From Chloracidobacterium sp. (GTDB lineage: Bacteria; Acidobacteriota; Blastocatellia; Pyrinomonadales; Pyrinomonadaceae): a stretch of 64,000 bases of DNA. The stretch covers positions 868,001 to 932,000 of the forward strand of contig JADJWM010000018.1 in assembly GCA_016716365.1 (NCBI GenBank), in the 5' to 3' direction. Below, piece after piece: positions 40,099-47,874 of this stretch. The stretch's first letter is position 1, and each line of letters opens with the position of its first letter. Below the pieces are notes generated by a model. The model was not told where the DNA came from, searched no databases, and saw only the letters and a list, made by a program, of their open reading frames with translations. The position numbers were made by a program, and so were the translations under genes.

Positions 40099-43056
40099 AT
40101 GGCACTTCCACAGATGAACGACCACGTCAGGACCGAGGCGTTTTCAAACGATTACGAACGGGTTCTCCCCGCGCACTATCGCCTTATCCGGATGGTCGGC
40201 CGGGGCGGGATGGCTGAAGTATTCCTCGCCGAAGACCGCCGCCTCGAGCGGAACGTAGCCATCAAATTCCTCAACAGCGAATTCCGTCAGGACCCTGAAC
40301 GGATGCGGCGTTTCCATCAGGAGGCCCGCGCGGCTTCGGCGCTCGCTCATCCCAACATCCTGATCATCCACGATATCGGCGAGAACGAAGGCGTCCAATA
40401 CATCGTCAGCGAATTCGTCGAGGGCGAGACCGTCACGGCCCGCAATGCCCGCAACAGGCTTTCCATCCTTGAATCGGTCGAGATCGCCATCCAGGTAGCG
40501 TCGGCCCTCGCGGCCTCACATGGTGCGGGCATCCTCCACCGCGACATAAAGCCCGACAACGTGATGGTGAAAAAGGACGGCACCGTCAAAGTGCTGGACT
40601 TCGGGCTGGCGAAGGAGACGCATCGCGGATCGGCCGAGGCATTCGGGCTGGACGATAAAACGCTTGACCGAATATCCACTTCGCCGGGACTGATAATGGG
40701 CACTCCGCAGTATATGTCGCCCGAACAGGCTCGCGGGACCGAACTGGACGGCAGGTCCGACGTATTCAGCCTCGGCATTCTGCTTTTTGAGATGGTCACG
40801 GGCCGTCCGCCTTTTTCGGGCGGCACTACGGCCGACACCATCGCGGCCATTCTTACACAAGAACCTCGTCGGATCGAGGAGTTCGTCCAGGACCCGCCGC
40901 TTTCGCTGATACGCGTACTTGAAAAGGCCCTGCGCAAGAACCGGGCCGACCGCTACGGGACGATGGAGCACATGCTCTCCGACCTGAACGACCTGAAGCG
41001 AGAGCTGATGAACCCGTCTTTGGGCGCCGGCATCACCGGCGGGACCGAGGCAAGGCATACGCGGCACGACACGGTCGGTGCAAGGCTGACGAAACGGATC
41101 GTGAGTTCGACCTGGATACCGGTCGTCGCGGTCACGATCGGGCTGGCGGTCGCGGCGTGGTGGCTGTACGGGTTTGTCGGCCGATCCGGCGTGGCTGAGC
41201 CTTCGGCGCTTACGTCGGTCGCGATCACCAGCTGGAGCAGCGGGCCGCGCGAACTGCTGATGGCCGCCGCTTTTTCGCAAGACGCGAAGATGGTGGCCTA
41301 CGGAGCTACGACCACCGGATCGACCGAGATCTGGGTCCGCCCGACCAACGGCGGCGAGCCGATACAGGTCACGCGCAACGGCCTGTACAACCGCTATCCG
41401 GTCTGGTCGCCGAATGGTCAGGAGATCGCGTTTGTCACGGACAGGCCGGGTAACAGCTCTATCTGGCGCGCGCCATTCACCGGCGGCCAATCGACGCTTG
41501 TTCTCGGCGAGGTTAAGGGAAATGCGAGGCCCGTGATATGGGGCCGCGACGACAAGGTCTATTTTCAGGAAGGGCCGGTGCTCTCGGCCGTCGATGTGAA
41601 GACCTCAACGGCGGAAAAGGTCATCGACCTGAGTACCGATGGTATTCCCGCGAGAGTGATCGAGATCTCGCCCGACCTCTCAGCGATCGCTTATTCGTTT
41701 CTGGACGGGCAGGTCTGGAGGGTGCGAACGCGGACCCTGGCGTCAGGGAAAGAAATCGAGATCGCGACCGCCGACCTCCAGATCGACTTTCTGGCGTGGA
41801 GCCAGGACGGAAAGAATGTCGTTTTCAGTAAGGATGTCAACGGCTTTTACCAATTGTTCACCGTACCGGCGGTCGGCGGCAGCCAGCCGGTCCAACTGAC
41901 CAACGGCGATCTTGATTTTTATGTCCAGGATATCTCGGCCGATGGAAAACGCATCCTTTACGGTTCGGTCGCGGAGGCCTCGGACCTATGGCTTGCAGCC
42001 CCGGGGGCACGGCCGGCAGTTGTGGCGAACGACCTCGCTTCGGAATACTGGGCGGATATCTCGCCCGACGGACGGTCGATCGCTTATCAGCACGTGAAAT
42101 ATACGGGTCGATTCTACTCCGGGTCGGTCGCGGTTAAACCCCTGACCGGCGGAGAAAGTGCCAACTTTGTTTCAAGCCTGGGATTTCAGCCCGTTTGGTC
42201 GCCGGACGGCCAGTGGGTCGCCTTTTCTCGAATAAACGGAAGGGTGACTGAATTGTGGAAGGTTCGGCCAAACGGGGTCGGTGCATTGAAGATCGCAGAA
42301 GGAGACATTCGAAGGAACGACAATACAGTTACCCCATACTTAATGACTCGGGTGAGCTCTTTGGCCTGGGCTCCGGACGGGAGTTCGATCGCCTTTGTTA
42401 TGACTACGGACGGCCAGCAGGAGCTTTGGTCAGCCGCGGCGGACGGCTCGGGCATCCGCAAGCGAACCGAAGGTTCGGAAAAGCGGGAATTCTTAGGTTC
42501 TCCGTTCTGGTCACACGACGGAAAGATCATCGCCTTTGAGTCTGCAACGGCCGGCGTCCCCGCCGAACAGCGGCGATACGGGATCAGGATCCACGATATC
42601 GCGGGTGCACGAGTCGAACAGGTTTACGAATCGAAACAATCCTTCAGGCTGCTTGGCTTCGGGCAGGGCGGTACAAGCCTGCTTTTTGCCCGCGTCGCCG
42701 ATACTTCGGGCACCGGGGCCGTGTCAAAGTCGGTCGATATTTTAAGCGTGCCTATTGCCGGCGGGGCCGAAAAGAAGATCGCGACACTGGAAAACACATA
42801 CTTGGCAAACATCCACCTTTGCCGCGACGGTCGGGTCGTCGCATTCGTGACCAAGGAGGGCGACGTTACGACGCTTTGCACGATCCCCGCAAGCGGCGGC
42901 AGCGTGCAAAAGATCCTCGAAGAAAATGACCCCAAGATCATGTTCTCGAGCCTTGCCTTATCGAACGACGGGCAGTCGATAGTGTTTGGCAAACAGACCC
43001 GTACCAACCTGCTTTCAATGTTGGTCCGATCAAACCCACTAGACGGAGAACAATAA
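40099..43056 (+). CDS. Membrane Ser/Thr protein kinase with PD40 propeller
   Basis: A 985-residue Hanks-type kinase. The Gly loop is GRGGMAEV (34-41), the ATP-binding Lys is K56, the catalytic loop is HRDIKPDN (147-154), DFG is at 167-169, and the activation segment ends GTPQYMSPEQ. One membrane helix (about 340-360) leads to an extracytoplasmic TolB/PD40 beta-propeller (WSPNGQEIAFVTDRPGNSSIW and repeats such as WAPDGSSIAFVM), which is probably a sensor. This kinase-propeller fusion is typical of Acidobacteriota. ATG 40114 is a possible alternative start. The stop overlaps the start of a lipoprotein gene (TAATG), so they are coupled. Confidence 0.94.
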   Translation: MALPQMNDHVRTEAFSNDYERVLPAHYRLIRMVGRGGMAEVFLAEDRRLERNVAIKFLNSEFRQDPERMRRFHQEARAASALAHPNILIIHDIGENEGVQYIVSEFVEGETVTARNARNRLSILESVEIAIQVASALAASHGAGILHRDIKPDNVMVKKDGTVKVLDFGLAKETHRGSAEAFGLDDKTLDRISTSPGLIMGTPQYMSPEQARGTELDGRSDVFSLGILLFEMVTGRPPFSGGTTADTIAAILTQEPRRIEEFVQDPPLSLIRVLEKALRKNRADRYGTMEHMLSDLNDLKRELMNPSLGAGITGGTEARHTRHDTVGARLTKRIVSSTWIPVVAVTIGLAVAAWWLYGFVGRSGVAEPSALTSVAITSWSSGPRELLMAAAFSQDAKMVAYGATTTGSTEIWVRPTNGGEPIQVTRNGLYNRYPVWSPNGQEIAFVTDRPGNSSIWRAPFTGGQSTLVLGEVKGNARPVIWGRDDKVYFQEGPVLSAVDVKTSTAEKVIDLSTDGIPARVIEISPDLSAIAYSFLDGQVWRVRTRTLASGKEIEIATADLQIDFLAWSQDGKNVVFSKDVNGFYQLFTVPAVGGSQPVQLTNGDLDFYVQDISADGKRILYGSVAEASDLWLAAPGARPAVVANDLASEYWADISPDGRSIAYQHVKYTGRFYSGSVAVKPLTGGESANFVSSLGFQPVWSPDGQWVAFSRINGRVTELWKVRPNGVGALKIAEGDIRRNDNTVTPYLMTRVSSLAWAPDGSSIAFVMTTDGQQELWSAAADGSGIRKRTEGSEKREFLGSPFWSHDGKIIAFESATAGVPAEQRRYGIRIHDIAGARVEQVYESKQSFRLLGFGQGGTSLLFARVADTSGTGAVSKSVDILSVPIAGGAEKKIATLENTYLANIHLCRDGRVVAFVTKEGDVTTLCTIPASGGSVQKILEENDPKIMFSSLALSNDGQSIVFGKQTRTNLLSMLVRSNPLDGEQ

Positions 43057-43763
43057 TGAAAAATAATTTGTTTAGGATCGCAGGTGCCCTAGCCGTCTTG
43101 GCCGGGATCTTCCTGGCTTTTTCCTGCGGAGATACATCTCAGAACACGAACAACCTTGCCGGTCCTAGTACTTTGACTTCAGCATCGGCAACGCCGAATC
43201 CTTTTGATGTAAAAGCATGCTCGTTTACTGATCTTGAAGAAAAAAGAATTGAAGTCGGAAAGAGAATACGACAAAACATCAGAGATAATAAAGCGTTGTT
43301 GGACATGTTAGAAGGGCGCGAATCTGAAGGAAAACCACCCATCTTTAGTTATTTGCTGGAAAAAACGGAAGTTCCGACAGGGTCCTACGCGCCGGGGTTT
43401 CTTACAGTTACGGTAAGGGGCCGTCTGAACCATTTCGACATACTAGAAGGTTTTGGTGTTGCGCTCAAATGGATGATGGCAAGGAATTGCATCCATAAAG
43501 TCGTCTTCCTGCCGGAGCAGCCCGCATCCCCAGCACCAGGCGTTAAAACTACAGAAGGCGGCTTTGAATGGCACTATTGCAACTATCCTCAGCTGGCTTG
43601 TGCGAACGGGGCGTGTCAGGACAGTTGTGATTTGTATCTGCCCGTCACGAATTCTAACGCAAACGCCAACGTCAACCAGAATCGAGGAGCTAATTCCAAC
43701 TCAGGTGGCAACAGAAATTCGAACACGAATAGCAATTCGAATTCCGTTAATCGGCCAGGCTGA
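43056..43763 (+). CDS. Hypothetical lipoprotein with Asn-rich tail
   Basis: A 235-residue predicted lipoprotein with signal peptide and lipobox near LAFSC (Cys about residue 24). It has a soluble domain of no known family (FTDLEEKRIEVGKRIRQNIRDNKALLDMLEG), a Cys-containing segment YPQLACANGACQDSC, and a C-terminal Asn/Ser/Gly low-complexity tail. It starts inside the kinase stop codon (TAATG), strongly coupling it to the kinase, for which it could be ligand, accessory or substrate; that link is inference. It is AT-richer than the kinase gene. Confidence 0.75.
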   Translation: MKNNLFRIAGALAVLAGIFLAFSCGDTSQNTNNLAGPSTLTSASATPNPFDVKACSFTDLEEKRIEVGKRIRQNIRDNKALLDMLEGRESEGKPPIFSYLLEKTEVPTGSYAPGFLTVTVRGRLNHFDILEGFGVALKWMMARNCIHKVVFLPEQPASPAPGVKTTEGGFEWHYCNYPQLACANGACQDSCDLYLPVTNSNANANVNQNRGANSNSGGNRNSNTNSNSNSVNRPG

Positions 43764-43809
43764 CGATCCGGAAGACTAGCTTGAATTTCAGGGTGATACC
43801 TAATTAGAG

Positions 43810-43859
43810 CTTCGGCGAGGAGATTTGACCCCCAGATCGACTCGCCGAAGTTCTTATTT
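43810..43859 (+). terminator. Probable terminator after the kinase/lipoprotein operon
   Basis: A perfect 10-bp stem CTTCGGCGAG/CTCGCCGAAG (43810-43819 with 43841-43850) with a 21-nt loop, then TTCTTATTTG. The loop is long and the T-run is interrupted. Confidence 0.55.
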
Positions 43860-44286
43860 GTCTCCCCACTACTGGGAGTCGTTGAGGAATTTATTTCGAT
43901 CGCGGTTCCAAGATAAAAACTCGATTGATCGAGTTAGAAAAGCTCCGCCGCAGTTAACATGAATTTCGTTCGATAACTTGAACGGAATCCATCCAATTGG
44001 ATAACTCACCTAAAATCAATACTTTCCAGACACTAATTTCTGATTTTTCTGCAACTTTTCCCAGATCGGCGGTGTATTACTAGCAAGAGATGACGTTTGC
44101 ATGGCGAAGGCCAAGCCATGCGATCCGATGCTCGTCACGATCCGTTTCGCTTTTTGTTTTCGAGCGGATGTTCGGGCGATCATTCGATTGATGGCCGATC
44201 CAGAGCGATCGGGCGACCTGCCCGGTCAAGCTTATTCCGGCTCGATGACATTAGCTTCCTTTGAATTTCTAAGAAAGGAGAGTGTC
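43860..44286 (+). other. Long, hairpin-rich leader of the secreted TPR gene
   Basis: No convincing gene lies here. Visible hairpins are AACTCGAT-tg-ATCGAGTT (43918-43935), GCATGGC...GCCATGC (44099-44121) and CCGATC-cagagc-GATCGG (near 44190-44210). AT-rich stretches near 44000-44060 could be promoter. A frame open from 44101 is continuous with the TPR gene but is better read as leader, because the strong ribosome site is at 44275-44281. Confidence 0.5.
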
Positions 44287-45084
44287 ATGGATAGAGCAAT
44301 TTATATCCGAACCGCTGCAGTTATCTGCATTATTACTTTTTCATCCGTTTTCGTAAGTATTTTTGACGCGAGGGCACAGGCCGCACAACCCGACGTCTCG
44401 TTTGCCGAGGAACTGGCCGGGCTCGGGGTCAACCGCATCCACGAGAAAAAATATTCCGAGGCGATCGAACTCCTGAATCGGGCGATCGCGATGGACCCGG
44501 CGATAGCTGAGGCCCATATGAACCTCGGAACCGCGCTTCTTTTGTCCGGCGATGCCGAAAGTGCCTTGGCGCCGATCAAGAAAGGACTTTCGCTTTCGCC
44601 GCAGTCGTATCAGGGATTCAACCAACTGGGTGTCGTTTACGATAAGCTCGGCCGGGTTAACGACGCGATCGCCGCGTTCAAGAGATCGGTCGAGATAAAG
44701 GACGATTATGCCCGCGGGCATTACAACCTGGGCGCCGCGTACCTTTGGGCAAACAAGCTCAAGCAGGCTTCGGTTTCGCTCAGGCGGGCGATAGAGCTGG
44801 ACCCTGAGAACAACGACGCACGCCTTAACCTGGGTGCCGTGCTCGCCAGGCAGGACAGATACAAAGACGCGATCGCCGAGGTGAAAAAAGTCACCGACCG
44901 TGCCCCGGACCATGAGAACGCGAACCTCCTGCTGTGCAACATCTACCTGATGGCGGAGGACCGCTCGTCGGCACTCACGATGTATCAATCGTTTAAAGCC
45001 CGGGACGAGTCATTGGCCGAGAAGATGTTCAAGTCGATATTTCGGGGGCAGGTGGTTTACGTAAACAAAGACCAGCGGCCCTGA
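44287..45084 (+). CDS. Secreted TPR protein
   Basis: A 265-residue protein. A signal peptide (AVICIITFSSVFVSIFDARAQ) precedes about six TPR units, with motifs such as GLGVNRIHEKKYSEAIELLNRAIAMDPAIAEAHMNLGTALL and LGAAYLWANKLKQASVSLRRAIELDPENNDARLNLGAVLARQ. It is periplasmic or outer-membrane associated and probably a protein-interaction scaffold. ATG 44287 has AAAGGAG 6 bp upstream. It is convergent with aroC, with no clear terminator in the 24-bp gap. Confidence 0.86.
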   Translation: MDRAIYIRTAAVICIITFSSVFVSIFDARAQAAQPDVSFAEELAGLGVNRIHEKKYSEAIELLNRAIAMDPAIAEAHMNLGTALLLSGDAESALAPIKKGLSLSPQSYQGFNQLGVVYDKLGRVNDAIAAFKRSVEIKDDYARGHYNLGAAYLWANKLKQASVSLRRAIELDPENNDARLNLGAVLARQDRYKDAIAEVKKVTDRAPDHENANLLLCNIYLMAEDRSSALTMYQSFKARDESLAEKMFKSIFRGQVVYVNKDQRP

Positions 45085-45108
45085 CTCAGGCCTGCTGCAG
45101 GCGGCGGT

Positions 45109-46308
45109 TCAATAGTTGGACAGGGACCCGAGATATGAGTCAAAGTTACCTCTCATCTCGGAAAGCGAATCGCCGCCGAATTTTTCCCTGAATGAATTCG
45201 CCAGGACAATGGCGAGCATTGCCTCGCCGATCACTCCGGCGGCAGGAACGGCGGTGATGTCCGAGCGTTCGAACGCGGCGGGGCTGTCATCCTTTGTATC
45301 GATATCGACGGAATGAAGCGATCTTCGAAGCGTGGAGATCGGCTTCAAATAGCCTCGGACGCGGATCTCTTCGCCGTTCGTGATGCCGCCCTCAAGTCCG
45401 CCGGCACGATTTGTTTTCCTGAAAAAGCCGGTCCGCTCATCGGCTTTTTCGTCGCCCGATCCGGGGTTTCCGTAATAGATCTCGTCGTGAACCTCGGAAC
45501 CGGGCCGGCCCGCGTTGGCAACGCCCGAACCGATCTCGACCGCCTTCACAGCATGGATCGACATAAATGCCTGTGCGATACGGCCGTCGAGCTTTTCGTT
45601 CCATGAGGTATGAGAGCCAAGGCCTGCAACGACGCCCTTCGCCGCAACCTCGAAGATCCCGCCGAGCGTGTCGCCTTTCTCTTTAGCCTCGTCGATATGT
45701 CTGATCATCCGGCGTTCGACGTCCGGATCGACGCAAGCAAGCGGCGTGTCGCGTGGAATGCCCGCTATCTCGTCCCATGGCCTGAATTCCGCCTCCAACG
45801 CCACGTTTCCTAAGCGGATCACGTGGCTTCGGACGTCGACGCCGAAACCGGCGATCAGCTGTTTCGCGATCGCGCCGCAGGCGACACGCGACGCGGTCTC
45901 GCGCGCCGATGCCCTTTCAAGGATGTCGCGAAGGTCGCGGGCCGCGAACTTCTGTCCGCCGGCAAGGTCGGCATGGCCCGGCCGCGGGCGTTTGACCAAC
46001 CGCGGGTTTTTGGGCTGCTCGGCAAGTTCGGAATCCGACATCACCTCCTGCCAGTGGACAAAATCGCGATTTTCGATCTTCAAGGCGACGGGTGAACCGA
46101 GTGTTTTACCGTGGCGGATGCCCGAGAGAACTTCGACGCGGTCCGATTCGATCTTCATCCGGCCTCCGCGTCCGTAGCCCTGCTGCCGCCGCCAAAGCTC
46201 CTCATCGACCAGCCCGATGTCGACCGGCATGCCTGCCGGCAGGCCTTCGATGATCGACACAAGAGCCTTGCCGTGCGATTCGCCCGCGGTTGTGAATTTG
46301 AAGAACAT
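45109..46308 (-). CDS. aroC: Chorismate synthase
   Basis: A 399-residue enzyme converting 5-enolpyruvylshikimate-3-phosphate to chorismate with reduced FMN, the last step before the aromatic branch. Signatures are AGESHGKALVSIIEGLPAGMP at the N-terminus, RRQQGYGRGGRMKIESD, RPRPGHADLAGG, RASARETASRVACGA and the FMN/substrate segment NRAGGLEGGITNGE. Full length. It follows the EamA gene by 20 bp; pabB, which uses chorismate, lies 7 kb away. Confidence 0.97.
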   Translation of the reverse strand: MFFKFTTAGESHGKALVSIIEGLPAGMPVDIGLVDEELWRRQQGYGRGGRMKIESDRVEVLSGIRHGKTLGSPVALKIENRDFVHWQEVMSDSELAEQPKNPRLVKRPRPGHADLAGGQKFAARDLRDILERASARETASRVACGAIAKQLIAGFGVDVRSHVIRLGNVALEAEFRPWDEIAGIPRDTPLACVDPDVERRMIRHIDEAKEKGDTLGGIFEVAAKGVVAGLGSHTSWNEKLDGRIAQAFMSIHAVKAVEIGSGVANAGRPGSEVHDEIYYGNPGSGDEKADERTGFFRKTNRAGGLEGGITNGEEIRVRGYLKPISTLRRSLHSVDIDTKDDSPAAFERSDITAVPAAGVIGEAMLAIVLANSFREKFGGDSLSEMRGNFDSYLGSLSNY

Positions 46309-46328
46309 ACAGGGACCGTTCTCGAGGT

Positions 46329-47252
46329 TTAGCTCGGCGCTCCGCCTGCTTCGACGCCGGCGGATTGGCCTTCGACCTTGGGCGGTGAACTTCGCCCCGA
46401 GGCTATGAGTGCAATGCCCGTCAGGATCAGCATCCCACCAAAAAACGTGCCGCGCGGAAGCGATTCGCTAAGGATGATGTTTCCCGCTAAAACCGCGATC
46501 AGCGGCGTCACAAGCGAGATCATCATCGCCCGGGTCGATTCGATTCTACTCAATAGCCAATAGTAAAGCCAAAAGGCCGCGATCGTGCCGGCGACCGAAA
46601 GATAAAGGACCGAAGCGACGGCCCGCCATGTCCAGTTCATCGAGAAAGGGTTACCTTCGGCGACGAGCGAATAGGCGACGATCGCGGGAAGCCCGCACAG
46701 CATTTGCGAATAAAGGATCCCGGCGGGATGCAGCCCCGAAGCCTTTGCCTTTATCAGGATCGAGGCCTGGGCCGCGGCATAAGCACCGACCACTATCGCG
46801 GCCGAGCCGGCGAAGGCCATGACGTTCTCGACACGAAGCTGGTCGACGAAGATCACGGCAACACCCACGATCCCTACGACAACTGCGATGATCTTCAGTC
46901 CGGTGATCCGCTCCGACGGGAGGAAGATCCATGCCAGAAGAAGGCCGAAGACCGTGATCATCGCCTGAAGCACCGCCGCCAGGCCCGACGTGATGTATTG
47001 TTCGCTCCAAAAAACAAGGCTGTAATTTATTGAGAACTGAAGGACACCCGTGAGGGCGATCAGCTTCCATTCGTTCTTGCTTGACGGGAGAAGCCGGATG
47101 CGTGAGAAAAACAAAGGCGTGAGGATAAGAACTGCGGACACGAAACGGGCGGAGGCAAACGTTATCGGGGGCAGGTCTTCGAGCCCGACCTTGATGACGA
47201 TCCAGGTAGTTCCCCAGATGATTGAAAGGACGAGCCAGACGAGGACCTTCAT
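46329..47252 (-). CDS. EamA-family (DMT) transporter
   Basis: A 307-residue membrane protein with ten predicted helices in two EamA halves. The first begins with LVLSIIWGTTWIVIKVGLEDLPP, and the second has LYLSVAGTIAAFWLYYWLLSRIESTRAMMISLVTPLIAVLAG. It is a drug/metabolite-type exporter or permease of unknown substrate. It abuts rsmD upstream (stop 47253, start 47252) and precedes aroC by 20 bp, so rsmD-eamA-aroC probably share a transcript without shared function. Confidence 0.9.
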   Translation of the reverse strand: MKVLVWLVLSIIWGTTWIVIKVGLEDLPPITFASARFVSAVLILTPLFFSRIRLLPSSKNEWKLIALTGVLQFSINYSLVFWSEQYITSGLAAVLQAMITVFGLLLAWIFLPSERITGLKIIAVVVGIVGVAVIFVDQLRVENVMAFAGSAAIVVGAYAAAQASILIKAKASGLHPAGILYSQMLCGLPAIVAYSLVAEGNPFSMNWTWRAVASVLYLSVAGTIAAFWLYYWLLSRIESTRAMMISLVTPLIAVLAGNIILSESLPRGTFFGGMLILTGIALIASGRSSPPKVEGQSAGVEAGGAPS

Positions 47253-47807
47253 TTAATTCCGCTCAAAAAAGCTTAGATTCGATTCGCCCTGTTTCAAGAT
47301 CCGCCATCGCCGCAAGATGCCGACCGCATCGGGCATTGCCGCTTTCGAATGATGCTCGACCACTACAAGCCCATCCTCGTTCAAAAGGCTGCTTTCGGAC
47401 GTGCCGAATTCGAACAGGACATGCGAATATTCGTGGTCATAGGGCGGATCGAAATAGACAATGTCCCAACCGGCTTGAAACGTACGTGCCGTGTATGTCT
47501 CTGCCGGAAGGCAGACGACCTCGGTCGAACCTTCTGGGATACTGAGGTGTTCGAGGTTGTCCTCGATCAAGGCGCATGCCCTACGCGACCGGTCGACGAA
47601 GGTGGCGAACTCGGCACCGCGGGACAGGGCTTCAATGCCGATGGCTCCGGTCCCGGCACACAGGTCAAGAAACCGCGTAGTTTCATCGATCCGGGGCGAC
47701 AGCACGTTGAAAAGCGTCTCTCGAAGGCGGTCGGATGTCGGCCGCGTCCGCGTATCGGCCGGACTCTTCAGCGTCCGTCCGCGATAAATTCCAGCGATCA
47801 CCCTCAT
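47253..47807 (-). CDS. rsmD: 16S rRNA (guanine966-N2)-methyltransferase
   Basis: A 184-residue SAM-dependent methyltransferase modifying G966 of 16S rRNA. The N-terminal RVIAGIYRGRTLKSPAD and RPTSDRLRETLFNVL are diagnostic. FLDLCAGTGAIGIEALSRGA is the SAM motif I, and YFDPPYD is the catalytic motif IV. Length is typical. It is the head of the rsmD-eamA-aroC run. Confidence 0.95.
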   Translation of the reverse strand: MRVIAGIYRGRTLKSPADTRTRPTSDRLRETLFNVLSPRIDETTRFLDLCAGTGAIGIEALSRGAEFATFVDRSRRACALIEDNLEHLSIPEGSTEVVCLPAETYTARTFQAGWDIVYFDPPYDHEYSHVLFEFGTSESSLLNEDGLVVVEHHSKAAMPDAVGILRRWRILKQGESNLSFFERN

Positions 47808-47874
47808 ACACGAGAACCGGGAACAGATTAGCAGGTAGCCTAGACATTTTCAGAATCGACCGGGGTCAATGCCG

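Noticed and set aside
40516..41490. 324-codon minus-strand frame opposite the kinase
   Set aside because: Mirror of the kinase catalytic domain; composition is not protein-like.
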